DNA from: an uncultured bacterium
Lineage (GTDB): Bacteria > Actinomycetota > Coriobacteriia > Coriobacteriales > Coriobacteriaceae
Direction: 5' to 3'
Assembly: GCA_905215445.1 (NCBI GenBank)
Contig: CAJMPZ010000009.1
Coordinates: 1 to 54,948, forward strand
DNA length: 54,948 nt
The number at the start of each line of letters is the position of its first letter. Position 1 is the stretch's first letter. Below, one piece after another: positions 1 through 8,306 of this stretch. The notes under the pieces were generated by a model. It did no database searches, was not told where the DNA came from, and saw nothing but the letters and a program-made list of their open reading frames with translations. The translations under genes and the position numbers were made by a program.

Positions 1-2
1 GG

Positions 3-425
3 GATTGGTCAATCTCGGCCGACTATATTTGGCTAAATTATTCCGGCGCTAACAGCGTTGGTTTGATCTATCCAAAATATCGCTCTCTTATCCCCATGGC
101 GTCAATTAGCGAATATTTCGAAGCAGGCAGATGTTCGACGCTCGGTGAAGCTTATAACATCTTTGAAATGGAACGTAAATTAGGTACCATTATCGATAAG
201 CTAGATATTGTCATCGATAAGTTAGACGAGATTAGCTCTCAACAACGACTCGTTTACGAAGCCGTTGAAGCCTCGGATAAAACAATCCAAAATATGAGTC
301 AAGCGGTTAACAGTCTTTCAAATTCCGCTTATTCGATTCAACTAGACGCAGCATATGCCGCATCAAATACTCAAATCATTGCTAAAAACAGCGAGTATCA
401 ACGATTCCTAACAATGATTCGATAA
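3..425 (+). CDS. 3' end of an unknown coiled-coil protein (cut by window edge)
   Basis: The reading frame is open to the first codon of the window and ends with TAA at 423-425, so only the C-terminal ~140 residues are present; the TTG at 63 is not needed as a start. The visible part has a possible amphipathic coiled coil (repeats of IIDKLD / VIDKLDEIS) followed by a Ser/Asn/Ala-rich helix. I do not recognise a family. Base composition is clearly AT-richer than the core genes to the right, and the gene lies just beyond a duplicated coaX 3' end, so it is probably part of a transferred segment extending left of the window. Function unknown. Confidence 0.6.
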   Translation, partial: DWSISADYIWLNYSGANSVGLIYPKYRSLIPMASISEYFEAGRCSTLGEAYNIFEMERKLGTIIDKLDIVIDKLDEISSQQRLVYEAVEASDKTIQNMSQAVNSLSNSAYSIQLDAAYAASNTQIIAKNSEYQRFLTMIR

Positions 426-492
426 GGCAACGAGCGCGTTGATCCGCCCCAAATACCTTATTAATCACAATGAAATAAATCGACTTAGAATA

Positions 493-514
493 GGGGCAAC
501 TTGTATGTTGCCCC
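493..514. terminator. Possible weak hairpin terminator
   Basis: GGGGCAAC (493-500) pairs with GTTGCCCC (507-514) around a 6-base loop, 70 bases after the stop of the unknown gene. There is no clear T-run on either strand, so termination is only a guess. Confidence 0.35.
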
Positions 515-564
515 CACCTCTTAACTCAGTTGCAAATATATAAACAATCGAAATGTCAATAACG

Positions 565-725
565 CTACACTTTACGCCGTTGCGTATTCACGCGGTAGAG
601 CTCCACCAGACCGCGGAGGGTGAGCGCGGCGCCGGGAACAAGGCCATGGCGCAGCAGACCCGCCATCTCGCGTGCGGCGTCGCCGGTGATCACGATGGGC
701 GCCAGCTCCTCCCCCACCGGCGCCC
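565..725 (-). pseudogene. Duplicated 3' remnant of a second coaX copy
   Basis: Read on the minus strand, this stretch encodes about 50 residues that align with the C-terminus of the intact CoaX next door: APIVITGD / TLRGLVELYRVN here against VPIVITGD / TLRGLAELYRIN in CoaX, ending at a TAG (565-567). It begins within a few bases of the intact gene's stop but in another frame, with no start codon or Shine-Dalgarno site of its own. It is too diverged to be a recent tandem copy. It most likely marks the scar of a recombination or integration event at the 3' end of coaX that also brought the AT-rich DNA to its left. Confidence 0.8.
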
Positions 726-731
726 TCACCT

Positions 732-1583
732 TTACACGCGGCGGGGCTTTTGGTTGATGCGGTAGAGCTCGGCGAGACCCCGCAGCGTCAGCGCGTCATC
801 CACCGTCAGGGTATGGCCGACAAGGGCCGCGAGTGCCTCGGCATCGTCGCCGGTGATGACGATGGGCACGCCACCCTCCCCCGCCGCCTTGGTCGCGCGC
901 ATCTCGGCGAGCACCATGTCGAGCATGCCGTCGATGCGGGCTACCTCGCCCAAAACCACACCCGAGCGCATGGCCTCGCGCGTGTTGCGTCCGATGACGT
1001 GCGTTGGCGCCGAGGGCTCAACCTGGGGTAGGCGCGCTGCTGCCGCCGAAAGCGAACGGGCGCCGAGGGCCAGGCCTGGCGCGATAACGCCGCCCACAAA
1101 GGTACCGTGCGCGTCGATGACCTCGATATTGGTCGTCGTGCCCAGGTCAATCACGATGCACGGCGAGCCGTAGACGGCGCGGGCCGCCACGGCATCGGCG
1201 ATGCGGTCGGGGCCGATCTCGGCCGGATCGTCGTAGTGCACGGGTATGCCGGTCTTAAGTCCCGGCCCCACGGTGAGCACGCGCCCCGTGCAGGTGCGGG
1301 AAAGTGCCGCCTTCCACGGGCGCTCGAGCGCCGGGACTACACAGCTCAGCACGGCCGCGGCGGGTGCAAGCACCCCGGGCACACCTGCATCGGCGGCGAG
1401 CGCGCCCATGACCTGCACAAGTCGCATGCGCGCTTCGTCGGCCGTAATGCTCGACGGCGTCGTGATCTCGCATGTCGCAAGCGGACATTCCTGCGCCGCG
1501 GCCGAATCCTCTGCAAACAGGCCAAAGCGAATAAACGTGTTGCCCACGTCGACCGTCAATATATATGCGCACCCATTAAGCAT
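732..1583 (-). CDS. coaX: Type III pantothenate kinase
   Basis: Phosphorylates pantothenate in the first step of coenzyme A synthesis; cytosolic dimer of the ASKHA fold. About 283 residues. The N-terminal DVGNT motif, the GPDRIAD motif in the middle and the IDLGTTT motif match the three nucleotide/pantothenate-site motifs of the type III family. I chose the ATG at 1583 because AAAGGAGC lies 7 bases upstream and the preceding 16 codons read like non-coding sequence. The protein is slightly longer than typical CoaX (~255-260). Type III enzymes are generally not feedback-inhibited by CoA. Its 3' end abuts a degenerate second copy of its own C-terminus (565-725). Confidence 0.93.
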   Translation of the reverse strand: MLNGCAYILTVDVGNTFIRFGLFAEDSAAAQECPLATCEITTPSSITADEARMRLVQVMGALAADAGVPGVLAPAAAVLSCVVPALERPWKAALSRTCTGRVLTVGPGLKTGIPVHYDDPAEIGPDRIADAVAARAVYGSPCIVIDLGTTTNIEVIDAHGTFVGGVIAPGLALGARSLSAAAARLPQVEPSAPTHVIGRNTREAMRSGVVLGEVARIDGMLDMVLAEMRATKAAGEGGVPIVITGDDAEALAALVGHTLTVDDALTLRGLAELYRINQKPRRV

Positions 1584-1801
1584 CGTCGGCGCTCCTTTCG
1601 TCTGCCCAGCAGTATATCCCCGCAACTCCATCCGGCAAGCAGGGGCAGCTAAAAGACGCCCCTCCCAAATGGGCTGCCTTGCGGCTATACTGGTGCGCGG
1701 TCGTTTGCGAGCTCACGCGGCGGCCCTTGGTAACCCGACTTCCCGCGCCGTATCCGTAGCGGCGCTCCCAGGGGAAGCGGATATACGCAAAGGAGTTCTA
1801 T

Positions 1802-3505
1802 ATGAGCAATCCCTCGAACCGCGCTTCGATGCGCGGGCAACTCACGCTGCGCGGCGTCGTCATCGGCGTCCTTGGCTGCGTGATCATCACGGCAAGCTCG
1901 GCCTACACGGCCCTCAAGATGGGTGCACTCCCCTGGCCGATTATTTTCGCTGCCGTCATCTCGCTGTTCTTCCTGAAGCTCATGGGCAACGCCAGCCTCA
2001 ACGAGGCCAACGTCACCCACACCATCATGTCCGCGGGCGCCATGGTCGCCGGCGGCCTGGCGTTTACCATCCCGGGCGCCTGGATGCTGGGCTATGCCGA
2101 CCAGATCAGCTGGCTCGACATGTTTATCGTGGCACTCGCCGGCACGATCTTGGGCCTGCTGGCAACGGCGCTCATCCACCGCCACTTTATCGTGGACGCC
2201 GCGCTGGAGTTTCCCACCGGCAATGCCGCAGCTCAGACACTGCGCGCCACCGAGGCCGGCGGCAAGACCGGCAAGCAGCTCTTTGGCTCCATGGCCATCG
2301 CAGGCATCTACAGCGTGCTTCGCGACGCTCTGGGCGTGGTGCCCAGCATGCTGTGCACGCTCAATATCCCCGGCGTGACCTTTGCCATCTATAACTCGCC
2401 CATGCTGCTCTCCATCGGCTTTTTGGTTGGCTTCGCCCCGGTTGCCTTCTGGTTTGCCGGCGCGCTGCTAGGTAACTTTGGCATCATCGTGGGCGGCACC
2501 GCTGCCGGTCTATTCGACGTCGTAACCGCGCAGGGTATCGTCAAGTCCCTGGGTATGGGCCTTATGATGGGCTTTGGCGTCGCCGTCGTCCTCAAGGACA
2601 TCCTGCCGCAGGTCGCCGGCATCGCCCGCGGCCTCGCCGCCGACAGCTCCAGCGACACCGACGAGCAGTCGCTCATCTCGGGCTCGCTTAAGCTCGACGC
2701 CGGCATCATCGGCCTGGGTACTGCCGCCATCGCCGTGATCGTCGCCATCGCGCTCGACCTTGGCCCCGTCCCGGCCGTCATCGTCACGCTGTTCACCTTT
2801 GTCACCACCATCATGAGCGCGCAGAGCTGCGGCCAGACGGGCATCGACCCCATGGAGATCTTTGGCCTCATCGTCATGCTCATCGTGGCTGCCTTCGCAC
2901 AGATCGCCCAGGTCAAGCTGTTCTTTATCGCCGGCATCGTGGCCGTGGCATGCGGTCTTGCGGGCGACGTCATGAACGACTTTAAGGCCGGCGCCGTGCT
3001 GGGCACCAATCCGCGTGCGCAGTGGATCGGCCAGGCCATCGGCGGCATCGTGGGCGCCCTGGTCGCCGCTGCCGTCATGGTCGCGCTCGTCACCGCCTAT
3101 GGTCCGGATGCTTTCGGCCCCGACAAGAGCTTTGTGGCCGCGCAGGCAAGCGTCGTCGCCACCATGGTCTCGGGCATCCCGAGCGTGCCGTGGTTCGCGG
3201 GCGGCTTTATCGCCGGCATCGTCATGTACTGGCTCGGCATTCCGGCCATGATGATCGGCCTAGGCGTGTACCTGCCGTTCTACATGTCGCTCACGGCCTT
3301 CTTGGGCTCCTGCGTCAAGCTCGCCTACGACAAGTGGGCCGCACGCCGCGACGCCGCTGCCGGTCTTTCGGACGAGGAGAAGGCCTCCAAGGATGCCGCC
3401 TTCCAGGAGCAGGGCCTGGTCGTCGCCAGCGGCCTGCTCGGCGGCGAGTCCATCGTCGGCGTTATCCTGGCGTTTGTCTCTGTTGGTCTGAGCCTGCTGG
3501 GGTAG
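1802..3505 (+). CDS. OPT-family oligopeptide/metal-chelate transporter
   Basis: A 567-residue integral membrane protein with more than a dozen hydrophobic segments, matching the bacterial OPT (oligopeptide transporter/YSL-like) family in length and in the N-terminal pattern RGVVIGVLGC..TASSAYTALKMG followed by NEANVTHTIMSAGA. OPT proteins import peptides or metal chelates using the proton gradient; the substrate here cannot be told. A good AAAGGAG site lies 7 bases before the ATG. It stands alone between divergent coaX and a strong terminator. A TATACT box at 1686-1691 may be its -10 but has no good -35. Confidence 0.85.
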   Translation: MSNPSNRASMRGQLTLRGVVIGVLGCVIITASSAYTALKMGALPWPIIFAAVISLFFLKLMGNASLNEANVTHTIMSAGAMVAGGLAFTIPGAWMLGYADQISWLDMFIVALAGTILGLLATALIHRHFIVDAALEFPTGNAAAQTLRATEAGGKTGKQLFGSMAIAGIYSVLRDALGVVPSMLCTLNIPGVTFAIYNSPMLLSIGFLVGFAPVAFWFAGALLGNFGIIVGGTAAGLFDVVTAQGIVKSLGMGLMMGFGVAVVLKDILPQVAGIARGLAADSSSDTDEQSLISGSLKLDAGIIGLGTAAIAVIVAIALDLGPVPAVIVTLFTFVTTIMSAQSCGQTGIDPMEIFGLIVMLIVAAFAQIAQVKLFFIAGIVAVACGLAGDVMNDFKAGAVLGTNPRAQWIGQAIGGIVGALVAAAVMVALVTAYGPDAFGPDKSFVAAQASVVATMVSGIPSVPWFAGGFIAGIVMYWLGIPAMMIGLGVYLPFYMSLTAFLGSCVKLAYDKWAARRDAAAGLSDEEKASKDAAFQEQGLVVASGLLGGESIVGVILAFVSVGLSLLG

Positions 3506-3531
3506 GCTGAACAACAACGCACCAGCGCAGA

Positions 3532-3568
3532 GCGCGGGGTCGGAATCAAACCGGCCCCGCGCTTTTTT
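3532..3568 (+). terminator. Rho-independent terminator of the OPT transporter
   Basis: GCGCGGGGTCGG (3532-3543) and CCGGCCCCGCGC (3551-3562) form a GC-rich stem with a 7-base loop, directly followed by TTTTTT. Confidence 0.9.
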
Positions 3569-3644
3569 GTCTATTTGACTCTTATGATCCTCACGGCGTT
3601 TTAGCCATGTCGATTGGCCTGACTTCCAGGTCAACAAACCTTGT

Positions 3645-3673
3645 CTGACACCTCGCCTAACGCGGTGTAGAGT
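3645..3673 (+). promoter_or_regulatory. Sigma-70-type promoter of the DUF389 gene
   Basis: CTGACA (3645-3650), 17-base spacer, TAGAGT (3668-3673), about 47 bases before the ATG. Five and four matches to the consensus hexamers with ideal spacing. Confidence 0.55.
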
Positions 3674-3720
3674 AAAGACGACAGACGCAAGAAGCGGCTC
3701 AGAAGCTAAACGAGGTAAGC

Positions 3721-4860
3721 ATGGAACTCGACAAACAACAGATCAAGCGGCTGCGCGAGCGTCATCATCGTCGTCACGGTATACGCCCTGCACACAGCGA
3801 GGCCATGGAGAATGCCACCCGTTTCCTTAAGCAGGCGTTCAACATACGCGAGGGACGCGCGCCCTATCACGTGATTCGCAAGCGCTTTGTAAACGGGGCG
3901 CGCCTGACTGGCTCACACTTATGCATCCTGATCATTGCCATGTTGATCGCGAGCATCGGCCTCGATATCGACTCGGACATTGCCATCGTGGGCGCCATGC
4001 TCATCTGTCCGCTCATGGGATCGGTCCTTGCCATGGCATACGGCGTCGCCACGCTCGACCGCGAGATTACTGTCGAGGCCGTCGCCAGCCTCGCACTGCA
4101 GATGGCCTTATGCCTGATCACATCCACGCTGTACTTTAAGCTCTCGCCGCTCGGAACCACCACGGCCGCCATCATCGACAACTCGACGCCCACCGTCTGG
4201 GACCTTGCCGTCGCGCTCGCGGGCGGCTTTGCGGGCGGGCTGGGCAACTCGCGCGACCAGGAACCCGCAACGCTCATCGCCGGCGTGGCCGTGGCGACCG
4301 CGCTCATGCCGCCCCTGTGCGCGGCGGGCTATGGCATCGCCATCGCAAGCGGGCCACTGTTTCTCTCGGCGCTCTACGAGTTTGGCATCAACGTCGTCTT
4401 TATCGCGCTGGCGGCAGAAGCCGTGCTGCTTATCTTGCGCGTGCCCCTCAAGCGCGACCTCAACGGCGACGGCATTGTGACCGCCGAGGAAAATGCCGAG
4501 GTCGACGAGCTATCGCGCAAGGTGCGCCGCCGCATCATCGTGGGTACGGTGATCTTTGCCATCCCCTGCATCGTCATGACGGCGGGGTCTATTGGCTCGG
4601 CGCAGGCCGGCGTGCAGGACGGCTACGGCGTCACCGAAACCACGCGTGAGCTTGCGGCGGTGCTGCCAGGCTTTAAGGATTACACCGTCGCCGTCGAGAC
4701 CTCGGCCACCGAAGGCGACGAGGAGGGCATCGTCGAGCGCGAGATTGTCGCCCATGTGACGACAAGCGAGGCGCTTGGGGCACACGACCGTCACGTCGCC
4801 CGCAAGCTCATCGACCTCAATGTGCCCGAGCTCGATCGCGTGGAGTTTGATGTGCAGTAA
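3721..4860 (+). CDS. DUF389 (TIGR00341-type) membrane protein
   Basis: 379 residues. A basic N-terminal segment (RERHHRRHG) precedes about six hydrophobic segments between residues ~60 and ~295, then a soluble C-terminal domain of ~80 residues. The conserved DUF389 signatures are visible: IVGAMLICPLMGSVLAMAYG, the GFAGGLGNSRD loop and ATLIAGVAVATALMPPLCAAGYG. The molecular role of this family is not established. A GAGGTA ribosome site precedes the ATG at 3721. Monocistronic: own promoter upstream and a hairpin downstream. Confidence 0.85.
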   Translation: MELDKQQIKRLRERHHRRHGIRPAHSEAMENATRFLKQAFNIREGRAPYHVIRKRFVNGARLTGSHLCILIIAMLIASIGLDIDSDIAIVGAMLICPLMGSVLAMAYGVATLDREITVEAVASLALQMALCLITSTLYFKLSPLGTTTAAIIDNSTPTVWDLAVALAGGFAGGLGNSRDQEPATLIAGVAVATALMPPLCAAGYGIAIASGPLFLSALYEFGINVVFIALAAEAVLLILRVPLKRDLNGDGIVTAEENAEVDELSRKVRRRIIVGTVIFAIPCIVMTAGSIGSAQAGVQDGYGVTETTRELAAVLPGFKDYTVAVETSATEGDEEGIVEREIVAHVTTSEALGAHDRHVARKLIDLNVPELDRVEFDVQ

Positions 4861-4934
4861 TACGCGACGTGGGATGGATGCGCGCAGCCGCGAGTCACGA
4901 CTTGGCGCAGACGTGACGCGGGCCACGAGCAAAT

Positions 4935-4965
4935 AGCGGGGCGCGGTCCATGGCCGCGCCCCGCT
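4935..4965. terminator. Bidirectional hairpin between converging genes
   Basis: AGCGGGGCGCGG (4935-4946) pairs perfectly with CCGCGCCCCGCT (4954-4965). It lies between two converging genes (ends at 4860 and 4986). No clear T-run, so efficiency is uncertain. Confidence 0.6.
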
Positions 4966-4985
4966 CGCTGATTTATTGCCGTGAA

Positions 4986-5435
4986 TCAGCTGTCCGTATC
5001 GACATCGCCAGACTCCACTGTAAACGCCGGATCGGTGCTCACAAGATAAAATCGGGTCACCTTAGTATTTCTAATTAGGTAAATCTGCCCCTGATTGCGT
5101 CGGCGCGATATATACGCAACGTGAACCGTGCCGAATTCTTCGCCGTTTTCCTTCTTTAATACCAGGATATTGGGATCATCCGTACGCTTAAACTGCCCGT
5201 CTGTGCAGATTCCGTCTTGGTCGACCAGCTGCCATCGACAGTTGTCCTCCTCAAGAAAAGCCAGGGTTTCCCGACTCGTTTTGTCATCCCGATAGTAACC
5301 ATCAATGGCAAACCCTTCGGAAGCGCATTCCTGCATATAGGATGTTTCTCGATTTATAGCAAACTGTCCTGCAGCGCCCAGGAGCACAGCCAAGCAAACC
5401 ACTGCGAGGGCTATCGAGATAGCACTGCGGCTCAT
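4986..5435 (-). CDS. Small membrane-anchored protein of unknown function
   Basis: 149 residues. The N-terminus (SIALAVVCLAVLLGAAG, residues ~6-22) is a single membrane anchor or signal peptide with no lipobox; the rest is polar and predicted outside, with three cysteines between about residues 37 and 76 that could pair. I do not recognise the family. GC content is lower than in the core genes, as in the RiPP island just beyond. No Shine-Dalgarno of note. It has no clear operon partner. Confidence 0.6.
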   Translation of the reverse strand: MSRSAISIALAVVCLAVLLGAAGQFAINRETSYMQECASEGFAIDGYYRDDKTSRETLAFLEEDNCRWQLVDQDGICTDGQFKRTDDPNILVLKKENGEEFGTVHVAYISRRRNQGQIYLIRNTKVTRFYLVSTDPAFTVESGDVDTDS

Positions 5436-5787
5436 GTTAACCAGCCCGATACTTGTTTAACGGAGTGCAAAACATACTTGGTACCTCCGATATCATGGCG
5501 AACGTCACCTACGGCCTACCGGCAATCATATGTTTCCAACATCAAACCATATGACTACAACTCGTTGGAGATAGATTCCATAAACGGACAATGATATACG
5601 GCGAACGGCTACACTTATCAATTAACCCAGAGTTATGGAGGCCGTTTTTCGTACTGCAAGATCGCAGTTTTCGGAAGTGCGGTGAAAAATCGAGTTCTGC
5701 CGACCAGACCGACTTTTTTAGCAACAAAACCGCAGGTCACAAGAGTTCAAAAGAGCAGTGTGCTCGAAGGTTCGGAGTTTTTCCCCG
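5436..5787. other. Non-coding AT-rich spacer with a 22-bp inverted repeat
   Basis: No convincing gene. Two arms, 5668-5689 and 5778-5799 (core TTCGGAAGTGCGG / CCGCACTTCCGAA), are inverted about 90 bases apart. The right arm runs into the start of the direct repeat that flanks the RiPP island (5788), so it may be a remnant of the insertion event. Confidence 0.5.
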
Positions 5788-6124
5788 CACTTCCGAAATC
5801 CGAGTCCACGAAAGGCGTCGGCAAGGCCATTTATGCAACATGTATCCAGTAAAAAAGGGCCGCAGCCGGTACGGCTACCACCCTTCCGCCTCATATCTAG
5901 CCCGAAGCAGGTCGGCTACTTCTTAATACCGCGTCACAGACGCTTTGCGACCGATGCCACGGCCTCCTCGCTAACCGAATCGCAGGCAGGCGAAGGGCTG
6001 CGTGCAGATGATGTTGGACGCACCGCGATCGATCAGGCCGAGTATCTCGGCCGTGAGCAGCCAGACCTCGCCCATGTTATTACATACCGAAAGCACCGTG
6101 CGGGCCTTGTCGGCCATGGCGCCA
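5788..6124 (-). pseudogene. Decayed copy of the activase 3' end (left island repeat)
   Basis: This stretch matches 11203-11785, i.e. the spacer, terminator and last ~150 codons of the giant activase gene, with an internal deletion of about 255 bases (sequence jumps from the equivalent of ~11390 to ~11645 at about 5985). Point differences, the in-frame deletion and a spoiled terminator stem (5854-5880) show that it is an old, non-functional copy. With the intact gene end on the right it forms a direct repeat around the low-GC island 6125-11202. Confidence 0.85.
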
Positions 6125-6148
6125 ACACCTGAAGATTTTGTCCGTAAC

Positions 6149-6748
6149 TCAAAGAGCTAGGAGGTTGATAAAATCCAGAAACATCATGGCTAAAAGAGAC
6201 GGGCACACTGTCCCTGTTTTTCGCACGAGCAGCGCAAAAATAAGGCCCAGACAAAGATAGCCCCCCATCATTGCAATGATGTAATTTGTGGGTGCCCCGA
6301 TTAAACACTGTTGAGTCACGAGAAGCAATGCCCATAGAATCGACTGTACAAATGCCCTTATGCAAAACGGCCGAACTATTCCGACGATTGTGTATTCAAA
6401 TAAAAATACGTACCTAAATAACAGCTCATGCAAAACTGAAACCGAACAGACCAATACCCATCTGGATATTGATTTTCCACCTATATCGAGCATAGCGGCC
6501 ATAATAATAAATACGATGAAAATGAACTGCCATCCCAAAAGAATCCCACGCTGCTTGGTCTTATCACGGGAAACAGCGCCCCGAGTTGCAAAAAGATAGA
6601 CTACCAACGCACAAAAGAGCGCCCCTGTAGAGCACAGCCAAGCGGGAGATCCTTTTGCAATAACCCAAATGGCCCACGGCACGCTAGCAACCATCGTACC
6701 CAGTAGATAACGTGCCCCCAGGCGCATTATTTCAGTCGCTTTTCCCAA
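6149..6748 (-). CDS. CPBP-like (CAAX protease-type) membrane protein of the RiPP cluster
   Basis: Up to 199 residues with about six hydrophobic segments. The stretch HELLFRYVF resembles motif 1 (EExxxR) of CPBP/Abi intramembrane peptidases, but the first Glu is His and the later FxxxH and HxxxN/D motifs are not intact (FVQSILWA and FLDFINLL stand in their places), so it may lack protease activity. Candidate roles are leader-peptide removal, self-immunity or an export accessory. The start may be TTG at 6748, which overlaps the ABC gene by 17 bases and has AGGTGG upstream, or ATG at 6727 just after the ABC stop. Last gene of a translationally coupled operon. Confidence 0.65.
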   Translation of the reverse strand: MGKATEIMRLGARYLLGTMVASVPWAIWVIAKGSPAWLCSTGALFCALVVYLFATRGAVSRDKTKQRGILLGWQFIFIVFIIMAAMLDIGGKSISRWVLVCSVSVLHELLFRYVFLFEYTIVGIVRPFCIRAFVQSILWALLLVTQQCLIGAPTNYIIAMMGGYLCLGLIFALLVRKTGTVCPSLLAMMFLDFINLLAL

Positions 6749-8306
6749 GCTCTACCACCTCATCACTAGCTGCTATTAGGTCCATATCGTGTGTAATAAC
6801 AATGACAATCTTGTGCTTGCGCAGTTCCTTCACAGCATTTATCAGAGCTTCTTTATGAGCAATATCAAGTGATGCTGTTGGTTCATCGAATAAATAGACG
6901 TCTGCTTTCTTTTCCAAGACCCGCCTAATTTCCAATTGTTTCAGTTCCCCAGGAGACATTCCTCCGCACCTCTTCTTTTCGATAGAAGGAAAATTTCTAT
7001 CGCTAAGAAAATCCTTTACTGATATCGGGGTTTGTTCGGCAAACGAAACTAGATTCCGCCTAAGGTGCTCGCAGTTGATTTCTTCTTGGGCCTTACCGTT
7101 GTAGGAAATAGCCCCACCGTAACCCGAATTGAAACAACCCATTAATAAGTACGCAAGGCTCGTTTTGCCCGAGCCATTAATCCCCACAAGAGCATAGAGC
7201 TTTCCTTTGTCAAACCTGAGATTCAAGTTATTGTAGAGACACTTTTCATTTAATGTAAAACCAAAATTATGCAGTTCGATGTAATCGATCTCCAAGAGCT
7301 CCTCTCCAGCAACAGCCAAAGGCAATTTAGAGGCATTTAGACGAGATATCGATGAGAAGCAGTCTTGTACGCTACTACCTATACCGTAGATTGACCTCAC
7401 GGCAGATAGCATTAAAGCCATGTAGCTCGAAACGGCAACAAGTTGGCCTACACTCATGCTTCCATGCATTACATAGAAAGCCGAAATCAAAAGAATAGTC
7501 ACCTGGGACGCAGCCGCAGCAAAGGAATCCGTTGCCTGAAATCTCGAAACGACACTTTGATAGGCGACTCCGGCGTGCAGCAAAGACGAAAAAAAGCTAT
7601 CTATGGATTTCAATGCTCTTTCGAATAGCACATTAACATACAAAAATCTCTGATGCGCAAGTACGGACTCCACTTTTCCGAAATACAGGGACTGCTCCTC
7701 CTTAAAGGTCAGACCTGAAACAAAAAGCGGTTTTCTGAATAAAGCATATGCAATTGCATACAAGATGCAAAATGTCACGGAAACCCAAAAGAGCGCTACG
7801 GAGCATCCATAGAGAAAAATAAAACTGATACCTAGCTGGACAACCGCAAGAATTACCGTCTGGAGCACCGACAATCCGAAGGAAGCCACAGTATTGGCAT
7901 CTGAACAAATTTGTTGAGTTTTTTCAGCTGACTCCTGCTCAAAATATAACTCAAAAGGCATCCGAACGAGCTCATCGATTTTACTTCGAACAATCGAGTA
8001 TGCAGCCACGGTCGTTATCCGCATTGAAAGAAGGGTGCTTAAATAACTGACAACAATATCGATTAGTGCCGCAAAACCAATTAGAGCGCTGCTAATCATG
8101 ATAGTATCGTAAGATGTTTTTTTAGATATATTGTCAACCAGAGCGCTCGTAAGCAGCGGGGATACAGAAGCCATCATTCCAGATATTATTAAGCACAACG
8201 CGAAGACTATAACCAGAAGCAATTGGGAAGAAAACCCAAGTCTGAAATATGGCAGATAATCGAAGAGCGCCGTTGAGTCCGCATCACTTCTTATGCTTGA
8301 AATCAT
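6732..8306 (-). CDS. ABC transporter, fused permease-ATPase (putative RiPP exporter)
   Basis: 524 residues: a six-helix ABC exporter membrane domain (~25-315) fused to an ATPase (~340-520). Walker A GINGSGKTS at 375-383, a degenerate signature SPGEL at 451-455 in place of LSGGQ, Walker B VYLFDEPTASLD at 470-481, and the H-loop ITHD. There is no N-terminal C39 peptidase domain, so unlike many bacteriocin exporters it cannot cut leader peptides itself. It overlaps the maturase gene by 23 bases at its start and the CPBP-like gene at its end, strongly implying co-translation and export of the matured peptides. Codon use is AT-rich, unlike the core genes. Confidence 0.9.
   Translation of the reverse strand: MISSIRSDADSTALFDYLPYFRLGFSSQLLLVIVFALCLIISGMMASVSPLLTSALVDNISKKTSYDTIMISSALIGFAALIDIVVSYLSTLLSMRITTVAAYSIVRSKIDELVRMPFELYFEQESAEKTQQICSDANTVASFGLSVLQTVILAVVQLGISFIFLYGCSVALFWVSVTFCILYAIAYALFRKPLFVSGLTFKEEQSLYFGKVESVLAHQRFLYVNVLFERALKSIDSFFSSLLHAGVAYQSVVSRFQATDSFAAAASQVTILLISAFYVMHGSMSVGQLVAVSSYMALMLSAVRSIYGIGSSVQDCFSSISRLNASKLPLAVAGEELLEIDYIELHNFGFTLNEKCLYNNLNLRFDKGKLYALVGINGSGKTSLAYLLMGCFNSGYGGAISYNGKAQEEINCEHLRRNLVSFAEQTPISVKDFLSDRNFPSIEKKRCGGMSPGELKQLEIRRVLEKKADVYLFDEPTASLDIAHKEALINAVKELRKHKIVIVITHDMDLIAASDEVVELGKSD

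Noticed and set aside
5591..5926. Plus-strand frame sharing a protein segment with another frame at 11063-11341
   Set aside because: The apparent homology only reflects the direct repeat of non-coding and antisense DNA around the island.
5788..6124. Left activase copy as a possible assembly duplication
   Set aside because: Many point differences, a 255-base deletion and a decayed terminator show a genuine, old duplicate.
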